DNA of 46,260 nt, taken from NCBI GenBank assembly GCA_021647905.1, contig JAKITW010000015.1, positions 1 through 46,260 on the forward strand, given 5' to 3'. Shown piece after piece: positions 39,594 to 46,260 of the stretch. The notes below the pieces were generated by a model. That model saw only the letters and a program-made list of their open reading frames with translations, was not told the origin of the DNA and did not search any database. A program made the position numbers and the translations under genes. This DNA is from Desulfobacterales bacterium (GTDB lineage Bacteria; Desulfobacterota; Desulfobulbia; Desulfobulbales; BM004). How positions within the stretch are numbered: the first letter of the stretch is position 1; each line of letters opens with the position of its first letter.

Positions 39594-41462
39594 TTATGAA
39601 TCCGGCGCGAGTTCCCCCAGGGCCTCTCTCAACGGGGCAAGGAACTCGTCATAGTTGCGCCACCGGTTTACCGAGCGGGAGTAGAGGGGCTCGCGCACCT
39701 GCCAGATGCTGGCCGACTCGACGGAACGGCGGGTCCGGTGAAACGACAGGCAGCGCTCGTCCCATTCAAGTCCAAGGAATTGGAGCATCTCCCGGGTCTT
39801 TTCTTCCTGAGCCCTGATCAACTCCTCATACCGGATTTCAAAAATATCCAGCGACAGCACCCGCTGCCAGTGCGCCATCAATCGGACATACTGGCAATAA
39901 TACTCGCCCAGGCTGGTCAGGTCGTAGGTGTGCTGGTTGCCCGTCTGGAAACTCTGGAAATACATCGACAAACAGCAGTCCAAGGGATGGCGCTGGCAAT
40001 GGATTATCCGGGACCTGGGGAAGAGGATGTTTATCAGCCCCAGGTGGAGGAAGTTGTAAGGCATCTTGTCAGTGATCCGTAACGGGGTGTCCCCGGCCTT
40101 TTCCCTGATGAACTCAAGGTAGCCCCGGGCTGCGTCCTGGGTCTCTTCACGGTCCAGGGTGACGATGTTTTCAGGGTATCCGAGGTCTCCCTCCTGACCG
40201 GTTGACCAGCTATCGGCTATTTGCTGGATCTTGCTTAATTCCCCGGCCCCTTGGGCCCGGGGATGGCTGGCTATGATCTGCTCCACCAGGGTGGTGCCGG
40301 AACGGGGCATGCCGATAATGAATACCGGCAGCTCCGAATCACAGCCAAGGGGCTTGAGCCGCTCAATCAGTTCCGGTGTAAAGATGGAAATGGTCTTCTC
40401 GATCGAGTCGTAGAACTCCTCCTTGTCCCAGGGAGATATGGAGTGCTTAATCTGATTGCCCTGACGGAAATGTCCAAAGGCCTCCTGGTAGAGACCGCAG
40501 TCATCGTAGATTTTTCCCAGGGCAAAATGGAGTGACCCTGCTTCGTTTTCCGGCAGATTACTCCGTTTGAGGAGCTTTCTCGCCCTGACCGCATCTTCAT
40601 GATCAGGGGAGTCATACCTTCTGGACATGGCGAGACTGTAAATCGCGGCGCCGTTATCCGGTTGTACTTCCAGGGCCTTTGAATAATGGCTGAAAGCCTG
40701 TTCCTGTTTTCCGATCTGGGCATAGAGTTTGCCCAGGTAGATATACACCGACGCATCGTCCGGCATGAGTTGCAATGCCTTTTGATAGCAGGCAATGGCC
40801 TGGTCGGCCTTGCCGATTTCCTCACAGGCCAGGCCCATATTCCTATGAGCAAAGGCGTAGTCCGGCTTGAGTTGCACCGCCTTGTGGAAATGTTCGATTG
40901 CCGCGGCGTTTTTCCCCTGTTCCATAAGCAGGGTGCCGAGGTTGAGATATGTTTCCGGGCTGCCGGGCCGCAGGCCCAGGGCCTTTTGATGGCAGGCGAA
41001 CGCCTCTTCCAGTCGCCCCAGTTTCTGCAGACCGTTTGCCTTGTTGTTGAGCACCTCGTAGAATTCGGGCTCAAGCGCCAGGGCCCGGTCAAAACAGGCG
41101 ACCGCGTCTTCGTCCCTGTCAAGGTCCCGCAGGACAATCCCCAGGTTGCTGTGGTATACCGGCTGATCCGGGTTGATCTCTATCGCCCTCTCGATCAACT
41201 CCCGGGCTCGGTCGTTATTCCCCTTCTCATGGGCGATCATCCCCAGCATGAGCAGAGCGTGGTCGTTGTCCGGAACCCGGCTCAAGACGAGCTTATACAA
41301 TTTCTCTGCTTTTTCGGCCTGGCCCGCCCGCAGATACTGATCCGCCATGGCCAGTTCCTGATACAGCGCGGCACCGGTGACCGGTCTGTCGGCGGGCGCG
41401 GACCGTGGCCGCGATTTCTGTCTGGCTGCCAGCTTTTTTCTTTTCAGTTTTCTAAGACCCAT
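39594..41462 (-). CDS. TPR-repeat protein fused to a sulfotransferase domain
   Basis: The 622-residue protein has a basic N-terminus (GLRKLKRKKLAARQKSR), then about eight tetratricopeptide repeats from about 40 to 330 (for example HSNLGIVLRDLDRDEDAVAC and HRNMGLACEEIGKADQAIAC). A C-terminal sulfotransferase domain follows, with the PAPS-binding P-loop-like VFIIGMPRSGTTLVEQIIASH (about 373-393) and the 3'-phosphate-binding segment RSRIIHCQRHPLDCCLSMYF (about 492-511). TPR-sulfotransferases are found in many bacteria; substrates are mostly unknown and could be peptides or glycans. The ATG at 41462 is chosen because the remaining upstream frame is a translated 7-bp repeat (SLFTFHCSLFTFH). No ribosome-binding site is visible. 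Confidence 0.88.
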   Translation of the reverse strand: MGLRKLKRKKLAARQKSRPRSAPADRPVTGAALYQELAMADQYLRAGQAEKAEKLYKLVLSRVPDNDHALLMLGMIAHEKGNNDRARELIERAIEINPDQPVYHSNLGIVLRDLDRDEDAVACFDRALALEPEFYEVLNNKANGLQKLGRLEEAFACHQKALGLRPGSPETYLNLGTLLMEQGKNAAAIEHFHKAVQLKPDYAFAHRNMGLACEEIGKADQAIACYQKALQLMPDDASVYIYLGKLYAQIGKQEQAFSHYSKALEVQPDNGAAIYSLAMSRRYDSPDHEDAVRARKLLKRSNLPENEAGSLHFALGKIYDDCGLYQEAFGHFRQGNQIKHSISPWDKEEFYDSIEKTISIFTPELIERLKPLGCDSELPVFIIGMPRSGTTLVEQIIASHPRAQGAGELSKIQQIADSWSTGQEGDLGYPENIVTLDREETQDAARGYLEFIREKAGDTPLRITDKMPYNFLHLGLINILFPRSRIIHCQRHPLDCCLSMYFQSFQTGNQHTYDLTSLGEYYCQYVRLMAHWQRVLSLDIFEIRYEELIRAQEEKTREMLQFLGLEWDERCLSFHRTRRSVESASIWQVREPLYSRSVNRWRNYDEFLAPLREALGELAPDS

Positions 41463-41477
41463 TGTTGAAATACCGTT

Positions 41478-41707
41478 GTGAACAGTGAAATGTGAACAGT
41501 GAAATGTGAACAGTGAAAAGTGAAAAGTGAACAGTGAACAGTGAAAAGTGAAAAGGGAAAAGGGAAAAGTGAAAAGGGAGTGTTGAGCAATGAGCAACGA
41601 GTGCTGAGCAATGAGCAAGCAATTCAAAACTCAAAATTATCCCTTGAGCCTTGAGCCCTGTGCCACGCTTTTTTTCACTTTTTACATTTCACATTTCACT
41701 TTTTACA
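41478..41707 (-). repeat. Long composite 7-bp tandem repeat region upstream of the TPR-sulfotransferase
   Basis: From 41478 to about 41577 there are some fourteen 7-bp units of GTGAACA, GTGAAAA, GTGAAAT and GGGAAAA. These grade into TGAGCAA-type units (41577-41625), TCAAAAC units, CTTGAGC CTTGAGC (41643-41656) and CACTTTT/TACATTT/CACATTT units (41677-41707). The whole stretch between the TPR gene and ddl is built on a 7-bp period. Confidence 0.85.
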
Positions 41708-41715
41708 GTTAACCA

Positions 41716-42660
41716 TTATTTGTCATTTGCCAACGCCAACTCCAGCAACCGGTCCAGCAGGGCCGGGAAGGAAAGGCCGGCCGCGGCCGCGGCCTGGGGC
41801 AGCAGGCTGGTGGGAGTCATCCCGGGGATGGTGTTGGTCTCCAGGATGAAAATTTCCTGGTCATCGCTGATGATCATGTCGGTCCGGCTGTAGCCCCCGA
41901 GCTGCAGGGCCCGGTGGGCAACCAGCGCGCACTCCTGGGCCCGGCCGGTCATTTCCGGGTCCAGCTCGGCCGGGCAGATCTCCCGGGTGGCGCCGGGCCG
42001 GTACTTGGCCTCGTAATCGAAAAAGGCATATTTCTTATCCGGAATGATCTCCACGATCGGCAGCGCGGTCAGTTCATTATTCCCCAGGATTGCGCCGGTG
42101 ATCTCCCGGCCGCGGATATATTGTTCCACCATTACCCGGCAGTCGAACTCCAGGGCCTGCTCGATACCCGCGGCCAGGTCCCGGTCCGAACCGGCGATGC
42201 TCATGCCCACGCTTGAGCCCTGGCGGGAGGGCTTGATGATCAGCGGCAGGCCGAGTTGCTTGATGATCCGGCCCAGGTCCACGGGCGTGTGCCGGGAGAC
42301 CATGACCCAGTCCGGCACGGTCAGCCCGTGTCCGCGATAGAGGGTCTTGGCCAGGTTCTTGTCCATGGCAACAGCGCTGCCCAGCACCCCGGAACCCTGA
42401 AAGGGAAGCCCCAGCATCTCCAGGAACCCCTGCATGGTGCCGTCCTCGCCAAAGAGGCCGTGCAGGAGAATAAATGCCGCATCCAGGCCCGGGGCCTCGG
42501 CTGCCAGTTTTTGTAGGTCCATGGCCGGATCGTAGCGGCTGACCTCGTATTTGTCCGGATCAAGGGCCCGGGCAACCTCGGCCGCGCCCTTGAGGGAGAC
42601 CTCGCGTTCAGCGGATTTGCCGCCGGCCAGCAGGGCGATGCGCAGCTTTTTCGAAGACAC
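41716..42660 (-). CDS. ddl: D-alanine--D-alanine ligase
   Basis: This ATP-grasp enzyme makes the D-Ala-D-Ala dipeptide for peptidoglycan precursors. The 314-residue sequence has ALLAGGKSAEREVSLKGA (about 9-26), LHGLFGEDGTMQGFLEMLGLPFQGSG (about 68-93), PLIIKPSRQGSSVGMSI and EQYIRGREITGAIL. The C-terminal active-site segment is GYSRTDMII ... FILETNTIPGMTPTSLLPQAA, with the metal-binding Glu and Asn. The GTG at 42660 has CAGGAAG five bases upstream and is preferred over the in-frame ATG at 42687. It is a single gene here, away from mur genes. Confidence 0.95.
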   Translation of the reverse strand: MSSKKLRIALLAGGKSAEREVSLKGAAEVARALDPDKYEVSRYDPAMDLQKLAAEAPGLDAAFILLHGLFGEDGTMQGFLEMLGLPFQGSGVLGSAVAMDKNLAKTLYRGHGLTVPDWVMVSRHTPVDLGRIIKQLGLPLIIKPSRQGSSVGMSIAGSDRDLAAGIEQALEFDCRVMVEQYIRGREITGAILGNNELTALPIVEIIPDKKYAFFDYEAKYRPGATREICPAELDPEMTGRAQECALVAHRALQLGGYSRTDMIISDDQEIFILETNTIPGMTPTSLLPQAAAAAGLSFPALLDRLLELALANDK

Positions 42661-42687
42661 GTTTGCTTCCTGTAAATAATAGTTCAA

Positions 42688-42723
42688 CGTTCAAACGGCT
42701 CAAACCGTTCAAACCGTTCAAAC
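42688..42723. repeat. 9-bp repeat array (GTTCAAACC type) between ddl and glcD
   Basis: About four units of GTTCAAACG/GCTCAAACC/GTTCAAACC lie end to end. They sit in the divergent promoter region of ddl and the GlcD-type gene and are the same family as 29402-29440 and 30652-30690. Confidence 0.8.
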
Positions 42724-42838
42724 CCGAGTAGTGAAACCGCAAGGGGCTTGTGTCGACAGACTGAGCTGTATATACTGTTTTTCCTTGTAGAATGTAAAGT
42801 GATTTGCCGGGCTGGAGCCCAGGGAAAAAAGGGGCCGG

Positions 42839-44254
42839 ATGCGGAGATCCGCACCGGGGTGGACCATGGAATCGGGAATCAGGAAAAAACTCGCAACGAT
42901 CGTCGGCCAGCGGCATCTGACCTTCGCACCAGAGGACATTGTCTGCTATGCCTATGATTCCACCGGCCTGGAGTATCCGCCTGCTGCCGTGGCCTTTCCC
43001 GGCACAACCGCTGAGGTGGCCGCCATCATGCGGTTGGCCTCCGAGGCGCGCTTTCCGGTGGTGCCGCGCGGCGCCGGCACCGGGATGAGCGGCGGCTCCC
43101 TGGCAGTGGCCGGCGGTCTGGTTCTGGCCATGAGCCGTTTTAACCGGATACTGGAGATCGATCCTGAAAACCGGGTGGCAACGGTGGAGCCCGGGGTGAT
43201 CACCGGCGAGTTTCAGAACGCGGTAAAAAAGCAAGGGCTCTATTACCCGCCTGATCCGGCCAGCCTCAACTTCTGTTCCATGGGCGGCAATGTGGCCGAA
43301 TGCGCCGGCGGGCCCAGTGCGGTGAAATACGGGGTGACCCGGGATTACGTACTCGGCCTGGAGGCGGTCCTGCCCAACGGTACGGTTCTTGAGACCGGGG
43401 TGCGGACCGCCAAGGGGGTGGTCGGCTACGATCTTACCCGGTTGCTGGTCGGTTCCGAAGGCACCCTGGGGGTGGTTACCAGGATCATGGTCCGGCTCCT
43501 TAGCCTGCCGGCCGCCAAGGAGACCTTTCTGGTTCTGGCCCCCACCCTGTTCCGGGCAACCACCCTGGTGACGACTATTCTGCAAAAGGGTTTCCTGCCC
43601 TGCACCCTGGAATATATGGACCGGACCGCCATCAGGACGGTGGCGCCGATGCTGGCCGAACCCCTGCCGGCCGGGACCGGGGCCCTGCTCCTGGTGGAGG
43701 TGGACGGCGACAAAGAGGATGTGGCCGGACAAGGCCGGCGGCTGATGGAATTTCTGGACAGCCGGCCGGACCTGCTTGCTGTCCGCCGGGCCGCGACCGC
43801 CGGAGAGGTCGATGCATTATGGGCGGCCCGGCGGGCCATTTCGCCTTCCCTGTTCCAACTCAAACCCCATAAGATCAGCGAGGATGTGGTGGTCCCCAGG
43901 AACCGGATTGCCGATCTGGTCGATTTTGTCGAGACCCTGGCCGCGGAACTGGATCTGGTCATCCTCACCTTCGGCCATGCCGGTGACGGCAATATCCATG
44001 TCAACATCATGCTTGATCGCGAAAATTCCGATGAACTCAGCCATGCCAGGACCGCAAAAAAGAGGTTGTTCGTCCGGGTGCTGGAACTTGGCGGCACCCT
44101 TTCCGGCGAGCACGGCGTCGGGGTGACCAAGGCGGATTATGTGGACATGGAGCTTGATCCGGTGAGCCTGGCGGTGATGCGCCGGATCAAACAGGTATTT
44201 GATCCGCACAATATCCTCAATCCGGGCAAAATATTCCCTTCTCTTATTGACTGA
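42839..44254 (+). CDS. glcD: FAD-linked oxidase, GlcD/D-lactate dehydrogenase type
   Basis: The 471-residue flavoprotein oxidises a 2-hydroxy acid such as glycolate or D-lactate. The PCMH-type FAD domain has PPAAVAFPGTTAEVAAIMRLA (about 47-67), PVVPRGAGTGMSGGSLAVAGG (about 74-94), NFCSMGGNVAECAGGPSAVKYG (about 144-165) and GSEGTLGVVTRI. The C-terminal oxidase domain has FGHAGDGNIHVNIM (about 379-392) and GGTLSGEHGVGVTKADY (about 419-435), ending with the DPHNILNPGKIFP signature. No Fe-S partner (GlcF) is adjacent. Starts at 42839 (AAGGGG upstream) and 42866 are both possible. Confidence 0.92.
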   Translation: MRRSAPGWTMESGIRKKLATIVGQRHLTFAPEDIVCYAYDSTGLEYPPAAVAFPGTTAEVAAIMRLASEARFPVVPRGAGTGMSGGSLAVAGGLVLAMSRFNRILEIDPENRVATVEPGVITGEFQNAVKKQGLYYPPDPASLNFCSMGGNVAECAGGPSAVKYGVTRDYVLGLEAVLPNGTVLETGVRTAKGVVGYDLTRLLVGSEGTLGVVTRIMVRLLSLPAAKETFLVLAPTLFRATTLVTTILQKGFLPCTLEYMDRTAIRTVAPMLAEPLPAGTGALLLVEVDGDKEDVAGQGRRLMEFLDSRPDLLAVRRAATAGEVDALWAARRAISPSLFQLKPHKISEDVVVPRNRIADLVDFVETLAAELDLVILTFGHAGDGNIHVNIMLDRENSDELSHARTAKKRLFVRVLELGGTLSGEHGVGVTKADYVDMELDPVSLAVMRRIKQVFDPHNILNPGKIFPSLID

Positions 44255-44290
44255 GAATTTCAAAGTAAACGAATGGAAAAAAAACGATCG

Positions 44291-44611
44291 AACCGCAGAG
44301 GACGCGGAGGAGCGCAGAAGATGGCTTTTTAAAAATAACTTTACTCTGCGCACCTCTGCGCCCTCTGCGGTAAAAAAATACTGCGAATTTCGAAGTGAAT
44401 GGAAAAAAAACGATCAACCGCAGAGGACGCGGAGGAGCGCAGAGGATGGCTTTTTAAAAATAACTTTACCCCGCGCACCTCTGCGTCCTCCGCGGTAACA
44501 GCTGTTCTGGGTTTTACTGAAAATATCGAACCGCAGAGAACGCGGAGGAGCGCAGAGGACGGCTTTTTAAAAATAACTTTACCCCGCGTACCTCTGCGTC
44601 CTCCGCGGTAA
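44291..44611. repeat. Three consecutive 83-bp CGCAGAG-type palindromes
   Basis: Copies at 44291-44373, 44416-44498 and 44529-44611 each run from AACCGCAGAG through GGCTTTTTAAAAATAACTTT to CTCTGCG...CGCGGTA, with arms that pair across an AT-rich centre. Copies 2 and 3 differ at only a few positions. Unique linkers of about 42 and 30 bases separate them, and the linker containing GGAAAAAAAACGATC is itself duplicated. They are shorter relatives of the elements at 36371, 37101 and 38117. Confidence 0.85.
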
Positions 44612-44675
44612 AAGCTGTTTTGTTTTTTTTGTGAGAATATCCAGCCGCGGGACCGGGTACCATCACAAAAAAACA

Positions 44676-44704
44676 TTGACACCTAACCCGCCTGCCTTTA
44701 TATA
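44676..44704 (+). promoter_or_regulatory. Sigma-70-type promoter for rpsU
   Basis: A -35 TTGACA (44676-44681), a 17-base spacer and a -10 TATATA (44699-44704) form a near-consensus promoter. Transcription would start at about 44711 and give a leader of about 130 bases before the S21 ATG. Confidence 0.78.
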
Positions 44705-44841
44705 TTCATCTTTTTTCCGGTGAGTCCGATTCCATGGGCAGCGGTTTTTTTTACACGGGTGATCGCGGATGGGGGGAAAACGAAAATATCCGGGTTGTTA
44801 CGCGTCCATCATTAATTCAGTGACCAGAAAACGGAGTTATC

Positions 44842-45033
44842 ATGATTGAAGTTGAAGTTAGGGGAGATATCGAATACGCCATCCGTCAGTTGAAGAAAAA
44901 GCTGCAGATGGATGGGATCAAGCGGGAGTTGAAACGGCGGGAATTTTACGAGAAGCCCAGCGAGAAACGGCGGCGCAAGCAGGCCGAGGCCAAGCGGAAG
45001 CTCCGCAAGCTTAAATTTCGTCAGTCCCGCTAA
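44842..45033 (+). CDS. rpsU: 30S ribosomal protein S21
   Basis: The 63-residue basic protein matches S21: IEVEVRGDIEYAIRQLKKKL (about 2-21), GIKRELKRREFYEKPSEKRR and a Lys/Arg-rich tail KRKLRKLKFRQSR. S21 contacts the anti-Shine-Dalgarno region of 16S rRNA on the small subunit. It has a good GGAG ribosome-binding site and a strong promoter, but the dnaG-rpoD operon that often follows rpsU is replaced here by xerD. Confidence 0.96.
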   Translation: MIEVEVRGDIEYAIRQLKKKLQMDGIKRELKRREFYEKPSEKRRRKQAEAKRKLRKLKFRQSR

Positions 45034-45167
45034 GGGGGTTGAGCGAACCCTAAGGAGCTGAGTCTTGGCCGGTGTCTTCCGGTCTGGTCCGTGGCGCGGA
45101 GTCCCACCCTGGTTTTCCAGGGCACCGTTTCAGCATCTCGTTTTTGATCAGGCAAACGGGATATCTG

Positions 45168-46133
45168 ATGAGCATTGATCAGGCCGCAGCGAACCGCGAG
45201 GAAAAAAAGAAGAGCATAAAAAACGGACCGGCCGGTCCGGACCGGCCGTTATTATTTTATCAGGACCTGTTTCTCCATTATCTTGCCGCCGAGCGGCGTC
45301 TGGCCCGCAATACCATCACCTCCTATCAATACGATTTCAAATCTTTTTTCAGCTATCTTGCCGGCCGGAATATTAATTCCCTGCCGGACATCACCGCCGC
45401 GGTAATCCGTGACTATCTCGCCTGGCGGAAAAGCCAGGGCATTTCCTCCCGGAGCAGCGCCCGGTCAGTCTCCATGCTCCGGGCCTTTTTTCGCTTCCTG
45501 GCCGCGGAACGGCTTATCAGCGAACTGCCCACCGGGGTGATCGATCTGCCGAAAATCGGCCGGGCTCTACCCACGGTACTGACGGTCGACGAGGTGAATC
45601 AGCTCCTGGCCGCCGACGGCAGCGGACCGCTGTCAATCCGCAACAATGCCATGCTCCACCTGCTCTACGCCACCGGATTACGGGTCTCGGAACTGGTGAA
45701 ATTGCCGCTGGCCGGGGTGGACCTCAATGCCGGACATCTCAGGGTAATGGGCAAGGGGAGCAAGGAGCGGCTGGTGCCTTTTGGCGAGGAGGCCCACGAG
45801 CGGCTGGTGAACTACCTGGATCAGACCCGGCCGCTCATTCTCAAGGCCCGGACCAGCGATTTCCTCTTTGTCACCGGCCGGGGTACGGCCATGACCCGGC
45901 TTCGATTCTGGCAGATAATCCATGCGGCCGTGCAACATGCCGGGATCAACAAAAAGGTCAGTCCCCATGTACTCCGTCACTCCTTTGCCACCCATCTGCT
46001 TGAACATGGGGCCGATCTCCGGGCAGTCCAGTTGATGCTCGGCCATGCCGACATCGCCACCACCCAGATCTATACCCATGTCCACGCCACCCGTTTAAAG
46101 AGTATTCACCAGCGTTTTCATCCCCGGGGCTGA
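45168..46133 (+). CDS. xerD: Tyrosine recombinase XerD
   Basis: The 321-residue site-specific recombinase should act with XerC at dif to resolve chromosome dimers. The N-terminal SAM-like DNA-binding domain (about 25-115, FLHYLAAERRLARNTITSYQ) is followed by the catalytic domain. Its active-site residues are Arg in YATGLRVSEL (about 175-184), Lys in MGKGSKERLVP, His-x-x-Arg in HVLRHSFATHLLEHG, and His/Tyr in LGHADIATTQIYTHVHATRL. The end IHQRFHPRG is XerD-like rather than XerC-like. The ATG at 45168 is preferred; the frame is open 32 codons further but without family similarity. No terminator is seen before the repeat that follows. Confidence 0.92.
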   Translation: MSIDQAAANREEKKKSIKNGPAGPDRPLLFYQDLFLHYLAAERRLARNTITSYQYDFKSFFSYLAGRNINSLPDITAAVIRDYLAWRKSQGISSRSSARSVSMLRAFFRFLAAERLISELPTGVIDLPKIGRALPTVLTVDEVNQLLAADGSGPLSIRNNAMLHLLYATGLRVSELVKLPLAGVDLNAGHLRVMGKGSKERLVPFGEEAHERLVNYLDQTRPLILKARTSDFLFVTGRGTAMTRLRFWQIIHAAVQHAGINKKVSPHVLRHSFATHLLEHGADLRAVQLMLGHADIATTQIYTHVHATRLKSIHQRFHPRG

Positions 46134-46141
46134 AGCCGGAA

Positions 46142-46224
46142 GACCCTCCTTCGCCTGATGGCTACGGCGGGCAAGCAGAAAAGATATGGAGCGGTGATCG
46201 TTGTCTGGAATATAATATTTTCTG
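46142..46224 (+). repeat. 83-bp dispersed module, copy 2
   Basis: This is a near-identical copy of 27271-27353, placed eight bases after the xerD stop codon. It differs mainly in the segment just before GGAATATAATATT. Confidence 0.8.
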
Positions 46225-46260
46225 ACCCCTGACCCCTGACCCCTGACCCCTGACCCCTGA
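46221..46260 (+). repeat. 7-bp tandem array (CCCCTGA units), continues beyond the window
   Basis: At least five units of CCCCTGA run to the window edge directly after the 83-bp module, in the same arrangement as at 27349. Confidence 0.85.

Larger units (their letters stand above)
44255..44841. other. Repeat-rich spacer and promoter region upstream of rpsU
   Basis: Three 83-bp CGCAGAG palindromes (44291-44373, 44416-44498, 44529-44611) occupy the first part. A promoter lies at 44676-44704, followed by a leader of about 135 bases before rpsU. No ORF in the spacer looks like protein. Confidence 0.65.

Noticed and set aside
41463-41627. N-terminal extension of the TPR-sulfotransferase
   Set aside because: It is simply the translation of a 7-bp tandem repeat (FTFHCSLFTFH pattern), so the internal ATG at 41462 was chosen.
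44291-44611. Possible CRISPR array (three regular 83-bp repeats)
   Set aside because: The repeats are long palindromes, the spacers are few and partly duplicated, and no cas genes adjoin; this is a dispersed element cluster.

Overview
The window looks like a chromosomal segment of a Gram-negative, LPS-bearing, probably anaerobic bacterium of the Desulfobacterota (Desulfobulbales-like). This assignment is an inference from the gene repertoire: lipid A acyltransferase, outer-membrane porin, lipoproteins, MltD, Aquifex-type aconitase, FabL-type enoyl reductase and GlcD-type oxidase. It also rests on GC-rich coding sequence separated by repeat-filled spacers. No rRNA, tRNA or CRISPR array was recognised.

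Layout. (1) 1-3250 is visibly more AT-rich than the rest. It carries, on the minus strand, a PqiA-like membrane protein, a CRISPR ring nuclease of the NE0113/Csm6 family with no CRISPR locus in view, and the N-terminal part of an ABC-class ATPase (PF09818 type). (2) 3268-6740 holds the tail of a lost sugar-ABC gene, a lone MalG-like permease, a AAA/DUF4143-type ATPase, a nitroreductase whose signal peptide is out of frame, and an IS3-family remnant beside a broken gene. (3) 7084-15234 contains aconitase, a DUF362 protein, FabL, TilS head-to-head with an O6-alkylguanine methyltransferase, and a TPR-like lipoprotein. (4) 15231-29395 is rich in envelope functions: a large PBP1A-type synthase coupled to the lipoprotein, MltD, TraB, an RND efflux pair, YhbY, and an M23 peptidase with a bactofilin. 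(5) 29740-35796 has an AbrB/PIN toxin-antitoxin pair with a readable promoter and operator, LpxL, a porin with its terminator, a TolB-like/FG-GAP protein and a family-4 uracil-DNA glycosylase. (6) 35961-46133 has FtsB, DUF523, a divergent TatC, SerS, a TPR-sulfotransferase, Ddl, GlcD, ribosomal protein S21 and XerD.

Peptidoglycan and cell-shape genes recur (PBP1A, MltD, M23 peptidase, bactofilin, FtsB, Ddl), so much of the segment serves envelope construction, though in separate transcription units.

The most unusual content is between the genes. At least five families of short dispersed elements were found by eye: 109-bp nested palindromes with conserved length but diverged, still-pairing stems; IS200/IS605-like non-autonomous elements with terminal hairpins; 83-bp and longer 'CGCAGAG' palindromes; a 109-bp inverted-repeat pair; and an 83-bp module fused to tandem arrays. 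Many spacers carry tandem repeats with a 7-bp period (also 8 and 9 bp), and several genes have taken repeat sequence into their C-termini.
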